From positions 1 through 63,418 of the forward strand of contig QBYK01000007.1 of NCBI GenBank assembly GCA_003282865.1: 63,418 nucleotides of DNA. Reading direction: 5' to 3'. Below the pieces are notes generated by a model. It made no database searches, was not told the DNA's origin, and worked only from the letters and a program-made list of their open reading frames with translations. Shown piece by piece: positions 9,388-17,881 of this stretch. The DNA comes from SAR116 cluster bacterium AG-325-I21. Lineage in GTDB: Bacteria > Pseudomonadota > Alphaproteobacteria > Puniceispirillales > Puniceispirillaceae. How positions within the stretch are numbered: the first letter of the stretch is position 1; each line of letters starts with the position of its first letter. The translations under genes and the position numbers were made by a program.

Positions 9388-10347
9388 ATGGCAATCAGCA
9401 TTGAGACTGGAAGCGCAAAGCCAAGCAGCTTTCTCGCCACCATCGCAATGACATGTCCGCCAGACCTATTGGTTTTAGCAACGTCATCGACTCCAAAGTC
9501 ATTTGCCTTCGTTCGCGCCATTGGGACTGCAACCCTACAAACAGCTTGGGACGCAGCTAAAGCTGGCGTTGTTCTCCCCATTCTTGTGGGCGAGCCGGAA
9601 ATTATTGCAAATGATGCTGCGGCGATTGGCTGGGATCTCTCCGGTGTTGAAATTATACCAGCCACTGGGGAGAGAGAGGCAATTGATAAGGCGATTGCCC
9701 TATTTGCTGCCGGTCGAGTTGCGGGGCTTGCCAAAGGCCAGTTGCATACAGATGTATTTATGGGTGGTATTGTTAGACGCACAGCTGGCATTCGGACCGG
9801 CAATCGGCTAATGCATATTTTTGCGATGTTGCCTCCTGATGGTGGTCGGCCGCTATTAATTAGTGATGCGGCGGTAAATGTTGCACCAGATATCGACACC
9901 CGCGTTGAGGCGGCTTTGTATGTTGCTGAAATGAGCCGCCGGCTGGGCCAGCCGCGTCCGCGCATTGCGATTTTATCGGCAACAGAATCGGTACTGACAG
10001 CAATGCCTTCAAGTGGCGAGGCGGCTGAGATTGCATCGCGTGCTGCGGCTCTTGATCCGCAGGCTGAATTTGCTGGCCCATTATCTTTTGACTTGGCAAT
10101 TTCTCCGGAGGCGGCTGCAATTAAACAGTTCGAGGGACCGGTTTCTGGCATGGCAGATGGTCTTGTTGTGCCAGATATTGTATCTGGTAATATTTTGTTT
10201 AAGTCGATTGTTTGGTTTAGTGGTGGGCTTGCAGCTGGAGTGGTGCTCGGTGGAGCAATTCCAATTGTTTTAACAAGCCGGTCTGATCCACCTGCGGCGC
10301 GCCTAGCTTCACTAGCTATGGCCGCTATTTACAATCAAAAAATCTAG
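9388..10347 (+). CDS. Phosphate acetyl/butyryltransferase family protein
   Basis: A 319-residue single-domain PTA_PTB enzyme. Such proteins exchange acyl groups between CoA and phosphate (acetyl-CoA + Pi to acetyl phosphate). ARAIGTA-like N-terminus, LAKGQLHTDVFMG, LISDAAVNVAPD and the C-terminal GGAIPIVLTSRSD all match the family. In alphaproteobacteria short Pta proteins often recycle the acetyl phosphate made by sulfoacetaldehyde acetyltransferase (Xsc), but no xsc is in the window, so that role is only a possibility. It is a single gene with no close partner downstream. The precise acyl substrate is not readable. Confidence 0.82.
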   Translation: MAISIETGSAKPSSFLATIAMTCPPDLLVLATSSTPKSFAFVRAIGTATLQTAWDAAKAGVVLPILVGEPEIIANDAAAIGWDLSGVEIIPATGEREAIDKAIALFAAGRVAGLAKGQLHTDVFMGGIVRRTAGIRTGNRLMHIFAMLPPDGGRPLLISDAAVNVAPDIDTRVEAALYVAEMSRRLGQPRPRIAILSATESVLTAMPSSGEAAEIASRAAALDPQAEFAGPLSFDLAISPEAAAIKQFEGPVSGMADGLVVPDIVSGNILFKSIVWFSGGLAAGVVLGGAIPIVLTSRSDPPAARLASLAMAAIYNQKI

Positions 10348-10401
10348 TTATCTAAATCACAAAAGCTCCATTTTCATTTTAACTGGCTATATTAAAAGTG
10401 A

Positions 10402-11529
10402 TCATATGAGTTGGTTATAAAATCTTCGAGAACAGATCTTTGCAACAGTGTTTTTTCTGATGCTAAAGTTATAATCAGAAACTGAGAACTCTTGACCTTC
10501 AATTGCATAACTCACCTCGACATGAGCAATAGCTATTGTTTTGTTTAACCATTCAGATCTAGCAAAGCTACGTATCACACCGTTCACTTTACCGTCAATC
10601 AACAGCTGTTCGTTTCCTCGAAGCAAACTTGGGGGAGAAATAAGCATCCCGACTGTCTTTATCTTTGGTTTTTTTCTGTTTGCCAAAAATGCTGATTTAC
10701 CCCTGAAATTGTGATTATTACAGTCAACAGTGAAATTCAATCCGAGCTCTGTTGGAGTTTCGTTACCGGTCATATCTTGACCAAAGAATAAAAGACCAGC
10801 CTCTATTCTTGCAATGTTAAGGGCTTCAAAACCAACTGGATTAGCTCCCATTTCAACTAATTGAGAAAAAATTTTTGAAGCTCTTGAGTCTCTTACAAAT
10901 AATTCAAATCCATCATCACCGGAATAACTGTTTCGTGATATCAGCGTTTTGTATCCGTCAAATTCAGACATTACATGTTGAAACTTTGCAGGCACTCGCG
11001 TTGGTGACTGGGAAAGGATTGACACGAGTATACCATGCGCTTTTGGCCCCTGAACCAATAGGCAAACCAAACCTTCATCGTAATAAATATTTAGCTTCTT
11101 TTTTTTTGTTTGCGTTTGAATGTATTGGGATCCGAGACCAGCACCCAGACAAATCAACCATTCTGCTCTAAAATAGTTCTTGGCCTGTTCGTCCAAATGA
11201 AAAACGACGGCATCGTCAATCACTTTCCCAACATTATTCAAGAGAACAGTATAAACTGCATTTCCCGGAGAGACCTCTGACAAATTTCTGGTCACCGTGT
11301 GATTGAGGAAATCAAAAGCATCACTCCCTGAAAGAAAGATTTTATGGATTCCAGTCATGTCAGTTAAACCAGCTTTTGTCCTAATCGCGAGGTGTTCAGC
11401 ATTTATCTTCGAGCTGTAACGCGCTGGTACAAACATGTTATTCCAAACTAGCGATACTGCGCCCATACCTTCATGGAGGTGCGCTAAAGGGCTTAAGCGA
11501 GATGGTTGAGGAACAGTGGCTTCTTCCAT
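10402..11529 (-). CDS. GcvT-like aminomethyltransferase / folate-binding C1 protein
   Basis: A 375-residue member of the GcvT fold: N-terminal SPLAHLHEGMGA, the folate-domain phrase GLTDMTGIHKIFLSGSDA and NLSEVSPGNAVYTVLLNNVG, and the later block GFEALNIARIEAGLLFFGQD with TPTELGL. Family members take a methyl or aminomethyl group from a substrate onto tetrahydrofolate. It is not adjacent to gcvH or gcvP, so it is unlikely to be the housekeeping glycine cleavage T protein, and its N-terminus does not match the DMSP demethylase DmdA. The ATG at 11529 is 14 bases after the end of the upstream gene. It is last in a probable importer/exporter operon. A role in C1 transfer with the Fhs/FolD genes is inference. 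Confidence 0.7.
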   Translation of the reverse strand: MEEATVPQPSRLSPLAHLHEGMGAVSLVWNNMFVPARYSSKINAEHLAIRTKAGLTDMTGIHKIFLSGSDAFDFLNHTVTRNLSEVSPGNAVYTVLLNNVGKVIDDAVVFHLDEQAKNYFRAEWLICLGAGLGSQYIQTQTKKKKLNIYYDEGLVCLLVQGPKAHGILVSILSQSPTRVPAKFQHVMSEFDGYKTLISRNSYSGDDGFELFVRDSRASKIFSQLVEMGANPVGFEALNIARIEAGLLFFGQDMTGNETPTELGLNFTVDCNNHNFRGKSAFLANRKKPKIKTVGMLISPPSLLRGNEQLLIDGKVNGVIRSFARSEWLNKTIAIAHVEVSYAIEGQEFSVSDYNFSIRKNTVAKICSRRFYNQLI

Positions 11530-11542
11530 GAGCGCAACAAAG

Positions 11543-14122
11543 TCAATCTTGCGTTTGGCGAAAGCGCCGAACAAACATAAAAAGAACAAGGGTTAATAAT
11601 GGGCCGGATAACAGGTTGATTAAAGTGATATTTTTGAACTTGTTGTTGATGCCCTCACGCATTTTTAGGCGAATTTTGCGCAATTCGCGCTTTATCGGAT
11701 ATGTAGCAGACCGCAAGTCTTTTATCTGGGCCCTTAGAGCTAATGGCAGTTCTTCAATATTTTTTGCACCCGTCATCTCTAATATTTTTGTAATAGTCGC
11801 CTCTGTTTTATTAATACGCGAAGCGTAGTCAGCCTCTCGCTTGTGGTAAGCTTTACGGCTGGCAAGAAGCATGTCCTCAATTGTTGTAAATGTTCGGATA
11901 GGACTTTCCCTTGAACGAATATTTGTGAGGTTAGGGTCACCAGCAATATGCTCAACCATATTTAAAAACAGCTTGTGGTTATCATTTATTGGTCTTGAGA
12001 AGACTCGATCCCCCATCCGTGCGTCAGCTAAGCTGAAGCCGTTATATATCCAATCAACATCAGCAACTGCAAATAACGAAGAGGTGGGTTTAATAATTTC
12101 ACTTTTTGTTGGTGCATAGGGCGAGTCTAATTGTCCAGTTAGATGCAGAGCAATTACTTTATTCATCTCGCTGGTGATTTGAAATTCTGTAGCTAGGGTT
12201 TCAGTAGATTTTTCACGAACATCTCGTTTGCTGAGCAAGTTTGTCTCGTTACTGGTAAGAACTATTGGCTGAGTTTTGATATTTTTTTTGTTTGTCTCGA
12301 AAAAACCAGCTTCAGCAAACAAAAGTTCTTTTAATTTGTCAGAGACAATATGTGCCCTCGAAATATTTTTGTCTTTAATTTGCAACCAGTATGGGTATGA
12401 AAAGTTCCTTCCTGTAGCAGATTCGACTGTGGCTGCACTCTTAAAATCCCCAATGACTGTACTATTTGAAAAATTCAAGCCATAGAATCTTAATAAATCA
12501 TTGATTGTATTGATTTGCTCATTTTTTGATGGTTTGATCGAAAGCGCGGCATTAGCGCTGTTCATCCGTTGGAAAGGGTCCAGCATTATGATTGCTCCCT
12601 TTCCACTTTGTATATGAAGGTCAATGTCTCGAAGTGTTTTTTTTCTGATAACCGGCGCATCAAATACAATCAAAACATCATATGCGTCCGTTAAGCCATC
12701 AGAGAAATAAGGTATGATAGATACATCATATTGGCTTTTGAGTTCTTCTAAAATTGATAATCCAGGATGCGGTGTTTCTGCATTAGCTGGTTTTAACACC
12801 GACGATAAAATACCAATATGTGGGGTTTTTTTTCTTGATAAATTGCTCAATTGAAGAGCTAAATCATATTCAAGAGAGGTCGCCCGATTAACATCGAAAT
12901 AGCTTGTTACCAAATTTTTATCACCTGACTTAAAAACAGCACCAAAATATAATCTGTCGCCAGAACTCATTGGTATTTTTCTAATACCTGCTAATTCTGC
13001 TGCCTCCGCAAAATCAGTGTCCGGCTGTAAAAATACGGACTTAGAGTTGATACGACCCTCGCTCTGCTTTGTCAGATTCGAAATTGCCCGAGAAACCCGA
13101 TCAATATGTTGGACGATTGGTGGTGGTATTGGACTTTTGTCTTCACTGACATATAGAGTGATTTGGGTATTATTTGGGCTATTTTTTGCAATTTCTAAAG
13201 TCCCCTGTCTGAGCGTGTATTCCTTGTGCTCAGTAACATCAATTTTCAAATCAAGATTCTCGATAGCACGTGCCGCACTGCCAACGAATGCGGCAGACAG
13301 AAGCAAGCCAACCACGCCCAAAATAGGCAGCACAAAAGGGTGTTTGAGTGATGAATAATACCCACACATTTGTTGACAGGCTAACGATAATACTAGAGAC
13401 GTCAGTAGTATAAAATATATTACCGCTGACAAGCTAATTTGACCGGTGGATAATTCATCCATCCAATGTTTTGGGCTCATCACAAAAAGATAATGGCTCA
13501 CATGCTTGAGCCATTCAGGGACTAATGAAGTTTGCAGGGCATTTACATCTGTAAAGAGAAGAACAAAAATCAAACTTGAGCCAAGTAAAAAAGAACTCAC
13601 TTCTTCTTTACATATTACCGCTGCGAGCAGCGCTACTGAATAAAGTAAAGATAGGGTGAGAAAGGCACCCAGATAGCCTGATGCTAAAATCCCTAAATCA
13701 GGTGTGCCAATTGACGTGACTGTTATCAAAAATGGAAAAGTCAGGATCAAAGCGCAAAACATTAATATCATTCCAGCGAGCCATTTCCCAATAATGGAAG
13801 AATATGCCGGAATTGGGTAGGAGAGTATCAACCCAATTTCCCCATAGTTTTTTCCCTGAAAGCTTCTCATTGCTAAAGCGGGTAAAAAAACTGCCGAGAT
13901 CCAAGGCAAGAATTGCCATTGCAACGATAACGTTGCCAAATTAGTGTCTAAGAAATCTCCAACCAAAAAAATACATCCGGAGAGAAAAAAGAGAAACCCA
14001 GCCAAAAAAATTGCTGTTGATAAGTTAAAGATACGCTGTCGTAATTCATGATGAAAAACAGTTCTTATTCCAGTCCAAGGCGCAATTTTTGAACTGGCAG
14101 TGTTTGCGGCTTCTGTTTTCAT
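11543..14122 (-). CDS. ABC-2 permease fused to GldG-like auxiliary domain
   Basis: An 859-residue membrane protein. Roughly residues 20-290 form an ABC-2 type permease with about seven hydrophobic segments. After that comes a long soluble region with the GldG/ABC_transp_aux look (IGILSSVLKPANAETPHPG, DAYDVLIVFDAPVI, KGAIIMLDPFQRMNSANAAL), then a C-terminal transmembrane helix. In other bacteria these are two genes (gldF and gldG types). The ATG at 14122 has AGGA 8 bases upstream. It pairs with the ATPase 21 bases upstream. Substrate unknown; gliding is not implied. Confidence 0.8.
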   Translation of the reverse strand: MKTEAANTASSKIAPWTGIRTVFHHELRQRIFNLSTAIFLAGFLFFLSGCIFLVGDFLDTNLATLSLQWQFLPWISAVFLPALAMRSFQGKNYGEIGLILSYPIPAYSSIIGKWLAGMILMFCALILTFPFLITVTSIGTPDLGILASGYLGAFLTLSLLYSVALLAAVICKEEVSSFLLGSSLIFVLLFTDVNALQTSLVPEWLKHVSHYLFVMSPKHWMDELSTGQISLSAVIYFILLTSLVLSLACQQMCGYYSSLKHPFVLPILGVVGLLLSAAFVGSAARAIENLDLKIDVTEHKEYTLRQGTLEIAKNSPNNTQITLYVSEDKSPIPPPIVQHIDRVSRAISNLTKQSEGRINSKSVFLQPDTDFAEAAELAGIRKIPMSSGDRLYFGAVFKSGDKNLVTSYFDVNRATSLEYDLALQLSNLSRKKTPHIGILSSVLKPANAETPHPGLSILEELKSQYDVSIIPYFSDGLTDAYDVLIVFDAPVIRKKTLRDIDLHIQSGKGAIIMLDPFQRMNSANAALSIKPSKNEQINTINDLLRFYGLNFSNSTVIGDFKSAATVESATGRNFSYPYWLQIKDKNISRAHIVSDKLKELLFAEAGFFETNKKNIKTQPIVLTSNETNLLSKRDVREKSTETLATEFQITSEMNKVIALHLTGQLDSPYAPTKSEIIKPTSSLFAVADVDWIYNGFSLADARMGDRVFSRPINDNHKLFLNMVEHIAGDPNLTNIRSRESPIRTFTTIEDMLLASRKAYHKREADYASRINKTEATITKILEMTGAKNIEELPLALRAQIKDLRSATYPIKRELRKIRLKMREGINNKFKNITLINLLSGPLLTLVLFMFVRRFRQTQD

Positions 14123-14143
14123 ATTAATTTCCTGATTAACTCT

Positions 14144-14854
14144 TTAGCCTGCAAAAACTTTAATGCTTTCTTCCAGACGGCCTTGTTTATCAACTAATGA
14201 TGATGTTGGGCTATCTTTAATCAACCTTCCACTGTTTATTATCAAGACGCGGTCACATATGGCCTCTGCCTCCTCTAAAATGTGAGTCGACATCAAAATT
14301 ATTTTATTTTTTGACAGCGTTTTAATATGGTTGCGGATAGCAACCTTCTGAATTGGGTCAAAACCATCAGTGGGCTCATCAAGAAATAATATCTCAGGGT
14401 TGTGAATTAAAGACTGTCCAAGCCAAGCTCGTTGGCGCCAGCCTTTTGATAAATCTGAAAGCTTTTGATATTTTACCTCACCTAGATTTAGTTCTTCACA
14501 GACCCTGATGATAGCCGAACGCATGGCGCTTCCAAAAATTCCGTGTGCGTTGGCTGAAAATGATAGAAATTCGTATACAGTTATGTCGTCAAAACCGCCT
14601 GTTACTTCGGGCAAATATCCAATTTTACCCTGCGCTTCTCTTCTTTCTTTCCTGATTGAATATCCATTTAGAATAGCGTCACCAGTTTCAGGTTTTAATA
14701 CGCCAGCAAGTACCTTTATCAAAGTTGACTTGCCAGCACCGTTGGCGCCGAGGATGCCAATTAACTCGCCATCCGATGCAGAAAACGAGCAATGTATCAA
14801 AGCGCTTTTGTTGGGATAAGATTTAGAAAGGTTGATTGCTTCTAGGTGGGGCAT
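14144..14854 (-). CDS. ABC transporter ATPase (GldA/CcmA-like), ABC-2 type partner
   Basis: A 236-residue ATPase with Walker A GANGAGKST, signature LSKGWRQR (a variant common in ABC-2 exporter ATPases), Walker B ILFLDEPTDGFDP and switch His in STHILEEAE. It drives the fused permease/GldG protein that follows. Its upstream neighbour is a small two-helix membrane protein. Together they form an exporter or membrane-remodelling module of unknown substrate. Confidence 0.85.
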   Translation of the reverse strand: MPHLEAINLSKSYPNKSALIHCSFSASDGELIGILGANGAGKSTLIKVLAGVLKPETGDAILNGYSIRKERREAQGKIGYLPEVTGGFDDITVYEFLSFSANAHGIFGSAMRSAIIRVCEELNLGEVKYQKLSDLSKGWRQRAWLGQSLIHNPEILFLDEPTDGFDPIQKVAIRNHIKTLSKNKIILMSTHILEEAEAICDRVLIINSGRLIKDSPTSSLVDKQGRLEESIKVFAG

Positions 14855-14876
14855 AGAATGGCATCCGGTGTTGATG

Positions 14877-15128
14877 TTATTTTAGATCAACAATAAAACC
14901 TGCGATTATAAAAAGAGTAATGCTTAACCCAACAAAGGCATAACCAACTCTTATAAGAAACTTTTCAAGAGCTTGAGCTAAAAGTTTTTGCTTATGATCG
15001 CTCTCAGGATTTTGCTTTCGCTCTACCCATTTGCTGACCTGAGGAGCGATAGTAACAAGAGCAGCTCCCAGCAAAGCAAGAGCCACCACGTTTTTTTTTG
15101 CTGAGATCCAGAACAAAAATTCTAACAT
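14877..15128 (-). CDS. Small membrane protein, two helices
   Basis: About 83 residues with one hydrophobic helix near the N-terminus (VVALALLGAALVTIAP), a charged loop (WVERKQNPESDHKQK) and a second helix at the C-terminus (AFVGLSITLFIIAG). I do not recognise the family. The start is uncertain: ATG at 15128 or GTG at 15149. It sits between the importer ATPase and the ABC-2 module in the same direction with short gaps, so it is probably part of the latter. Confidence 0.5.
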   Translation of the reverse strand: MLEFLFWISAKKNVVALALLGAALVTIAPQVSKWVERKQNPESDHKQKLLAQALEKFLIRVGYAFVGLSITLFIIAGFIVDLK

Positions 15129-15196
15129 TCGGGTCTGTCCCAGTACCACCGATTTTTAATTAATCTTGTTCTACAAATTGTTCTAACCGAGATTGA

Positions 15197-16042
15197 TTAT
15201 TTAAGAACTGCGAAGCTCTTCATTGCTTCACCATGTAATAGATCCATAGCCTGACGCTTGTATTTAAATGCCTTTGCTGTGGTTAACATTTTATAATTAC
15301 GGGGCCTTGGCAGATCAATCTTAATCACTGTCTGAACGGTAGTGGGTTTATTTGAGAGAATAACTAAGTTGTCTGCCAAGAAAATAGCTTCATCTATTTC
15401 CGATGTCACAAAAATATTAGTTTTTTGGTTTTCTTCAAACAGCTCGAGGAAAAATTCTTGCATCAAACTACGAGACATTGCATCAAGACCACGAAAAGGT
15501 TCGTCCATAAGCATAACGGTTGGTTCATTTATCAGCGCTCTTGCTAGCTCAGCTCTTCGTTGCATGCCACCTGAGAGTTGGATTGGGAATTTATTCATAA
15601 ACTCACCAAGACCAACCTTAATCAACAGGTCCTCTGCTTCTTTTTGCAGCGCTGCTCCTTTTTTATCTCCACGCATTTTTGGGCCAAAGGTAACATTTTC
15701 AACTGTTGTTTGCCAAGGTATGAGGGCTGTCTCTTGGAAAACCACCATCCGATCTTTTGCGGGTCCCGTTATCGGTGTTCCGTCGACGAGCACTTGCCCT
15801 GTATCGGGGCTCTCAAACCCAGCAAGCAAATTAACGAGTGTTGACTTACCACAGCCTGAAGGTCCGACAATTACCGTTAATTCACCAGCAGGAAAATCGA
15901 CAGAGACATCTCTAAGGACGTCGTCTGATTGCCATTCTTCACCGTAAGACTTGCTCACGCCTTGCAAGGAAACTGAAGAACTGTTGGCTTTTTTGGAACG
16001 CGCTGCGTTTGTCTCCTTCTTTTTTGATTTTGTTGTTGCCAT
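15197..16042 (-). CDS. Importer ATPase B (Tau/Ssu/nitrate type) with altered H-loop
   Basis: A 281-residue ATPase with a basic N-terminal extension, Walker A GPSGCGKST, canonical signature LSGGMQRRAE and Walker B VMLMDEPFRGLD. The switch loop reads FVTSEIDEAIFL where the family normally has VTHD/VTHE, so the switch His is replaced by Ser. The ATG at 16042 is chosen because GGAG lies 8 bases upstream; the ORF could extend to 16063. Together with ATPase A, whose signature is altered instead, it would build one good and one degenerate ATP site. It serves the two permeases upstream. Confidence 0.87.
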   Translation of the reverse strand: MATTKSKKKETNAARSKKANSSSVSLQGVSKSYGEEWQSDDVLRDVSVDFPAGELTVIVGPSGCGKSTLVNLLAGFESPDTGQVLVDGTPITGPAKDRMVVFQETALIPWQTTVENVTFGPKMRGDKKGAALQKEAEDLLIKVGLGEFMNKFPIQLSGGMQRRAELARALINEPTVMLMDEPFRGLDAMSRSLMQEFFLELFEENQKTNIFVTSEIDEAIFLADNLVILSNKPTTVQTVIKIDLPRPRNYKMLTTAKAFKYKRQAMDLLHGEAMKSFAVLK

Positions 16043-16105
16043 GAGATTTCTCCGGTGATTCAAATTCAGAATGTTTTAGGTTTTTGATTTGAGTTCGAGT
16101 TCGAG

Positions 16106-16919
16106 TTAAAATAAACGTCGCCAAGGCATGAAGTAATAGCCGATCTTTCTTATCGCGCTTGACGATAGATAGCCGGCAATGCCAATGGAAATCATTCCTA
16201 CAACTATTTGTTCCAAGGAACCGCCCATATAAGAGTTCCAGATAAAAAAGCCAAGGCCACCCCCCCCCCTGTGTTCCACCGCCTGAAATCATCTCGGCTG
16301 CAAGTACAACTTCCCATGTTATACCCATGCCAACTGCTGCTCCGGTAAATATTGACGGAAGCGTGCCAGGTAATACTATTTTCCAGAAGAGATCAAGCTG
16401 ACTTGCACCCATTGACTGGGCTGCTCTCAGATAGCTGATGTCTATACTGCGGGCTCCGCCCAAAACATTGATAACAATTGTAAAAAATGCGCCTAGGAAG
16501 GTTACAAAGGCGATTGACATTTCATTGGTAGGCCAAAATATCAGGGACGCAGGCACCCAAGCAAGCGGCGGTATGGGTCTTAAGATTTCAAATGGAGGAA
16601 AAAAGACGCCTCTAAAGTATCGGTTAACTGCCAGTAACAGCCCGAATGGTATTCCAATAACCATCGCAACCAAGAAACCTGTAATGACTCGGCCGAAGCT
16701 TGCAACCCAACTCATCCAGTAGCCGTGCAACGGTATGACTTCAAGAAAGGCTGCAAAAACATCCCCGGGCGGCGGCACGAGGCCGATACCAAGCAAATCG
16801 TATCCGGTCCACTCATCAAGCTGTGATCCAATGTGCCAAAGTATCACAAAAATAATGATCGCTCCTACACCGCGACGGGTGGTCGTGTTGTTGAAAAGCG
16901 TCTGCAGAAAATTCGTCAT
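16106..16919 (-). CDS. Importer permease 2 (TauC/SsuC/NrtB type), frameshifted in a G10 run
   Basis: From ATG 16919 the sequence is a normal permease through the coupling loop (YLRAAQSMGASQLDLFWKIV) and LAAEMISGGGTQ. At plus-strand 16260-16269 there is a run of ten C (ten G in the gene). Read as found, the frame continues as low-complexity charged sequence to 15939, inside the next gene. With nine G, the frame gives GLGFFIWNSYMGG, a last membrane helix and the family-type end YFMPWRRLF, stopping at 16106-16108 after about 270 residues, the normal size, 63 bases before the ATPase start. So this is either a sequencing error, a true mutation or a slippage switch. Confidence 0.85.
16260..16269. 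repeat. Homopolymer of ten C/G inside permease gene
   Basis: Ten consecutive C on the plus strand, ten G in the coding direction. It is exactly where the permease reading frame shifts; removing one base restores the family-typical C-terminus. Such tracts are prone both to sequencing error and to replication slippage. Confidence 0.95.
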
Positions 16920-16979
16920 TGTTGCCTCTGTCGTATTTCTAATTGCTTCCCATAGGGAATTGCATCGTTTCTAGATTTC

Positions 16980-17828
16980 TTATGCCATTTCTCTTTCACC
17001 GGCCTTAAAGGCCTTGACAGCTTCTTCGTGAACAGCGTCATTAACTTCTTCAAGCAGCTTTCTAAACTTTTCAGATGACTGTGTTTCGTAGGACCTCGGA
17101 CGTGGTATTTTTACCTCTACAGTCTTTTTTAGTTGGCAGGGGCGAGTTGTCACAATGTGGACTTTGTCACCGAGGAATATTGCCTCCTCCAAATCGTGGG
17201 TAATAAAAAAGATTGTCACTCCAGTACGATCGTATGTTTCAAGGAGCGACTCGTGCATAATTTGTTTGGTCAGAGCATCCATCGCACGGTATGGTTCGTC
17301 CAACAAAAGCACCTTGGGGTTGTTGATCAAGGCTCTCACAATTTCAGCGCGCCGAGCCATGCCTGACGATACTTCGCCGGGGTATTTTTTGAGAAAGTTA
17401 CCCAACCCAGCTTCTGCGAGCATTTGTCCAGCTTTTTCTGTGGCTTGTGCGGGAGACAAAACTTTTTGAACGGTTGGGCCATAGGCCACATTTTCCTGCA
17501 AAGTTTTCCATGGAAAAAGTGCACCATGTTGAAACACAACCATACGCTCAGCACTTTGATCAGCTTTTGGCTTTCCTGGCCCACACAGCAATTCACCATC
17601 CAGGTGAATGGTTCCCTCTGTAATTGAATGAAAACCCGCGATACCGTTTAGCAAAGTAGTCTTACCGCATCCAGACGGTCCAACAATCATGCATACTTCG
17701 CCGCCAGCTATTTCCATGGAACAATCATCAACAGCCATCACATTTACGCCACTTGGATCATAAATTTTTGTGACGTTTTTAATGCTTAGGGCACCTTTTT
17801 TTCCCACTTTTGAGGTGTTTTTAGCCAT
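16980..17828 (-). CDS. Importer ATPase A (Tau/Ssu/nitrate type) with altered signature
   Basis: A 282-residue ATPase with Walker A GPSGCGKTT, Q-loop VFQHGALFPW, Walker B VLLLDEPYRAMD and a canonical switch His (ITHDLEEAIFL). The signature motif, normally LSGGM or LSGGQ, reads VSSGMARRAE, so one of the two conserved glycines is Ser, and the D-loop is AMD rather than ALD/GLD. It is followed by permease 2 and preceded by permease 1, as expected for an importer with two different permeases. Its defects complement those of ATPase B. Confidence 0.88.
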   Translation of the reverse strand: MAKNTSKVGKKGALSIKNVTKIYDPSGVNVMAVDDCSMEIAGGEVCMIVGPSGCGKTTLLNGIAGFHSITEGTIHLDGELLCGPGKPKADQSAERMVVFQHGALFPWKTLQENVAYGPTVQKVLSPAQATEKAGQMLAEAGLGNFLKKYPGEVSSGMARRAEIVRALINNPKVLLLDEPYRAMDALTKQIMHESLLETYDRTGVTIFFITHDLEEAIFLGDKVHIVTTRPCQLKKTVEVKIPRPRSYETQSSEKFRKLLEEVNDAVHEEAVKAFKAGEREMA

Positions 17829-17881
17829 TTATCTAACTTCCATGTCCATTTTGTTTTGAAGGTTGAGTCGCCCGCATCTTA

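Noticed and set aside
9363-10151. Minus-strand open frame of 262 codons
   Set aside because: Opposite a clear phosphate acyltransferase; its Ser/Ala/Pro-rich content is typical of a shadow frame.
10402-11529. DMSP demethylase DmdA
   Set aside because: The fold is the same (GcvT), but the N-terminal wording expected for DmdA is absent and the folate-domain blocks match general aminomethyltransferases better.
15342-15947. Long plus-strand open frame opposite the importer ATPase
   Set aside because: Antisense shadow of a gene with full ATPase motifs; composition shows no protein family.
15939-16105. C-terminal extension of permease 2 reaching into the next gene
   Set aside because: It only exists after the G10 frameshift, is not permease-like, and the correct frame gives a normal end at 16106.
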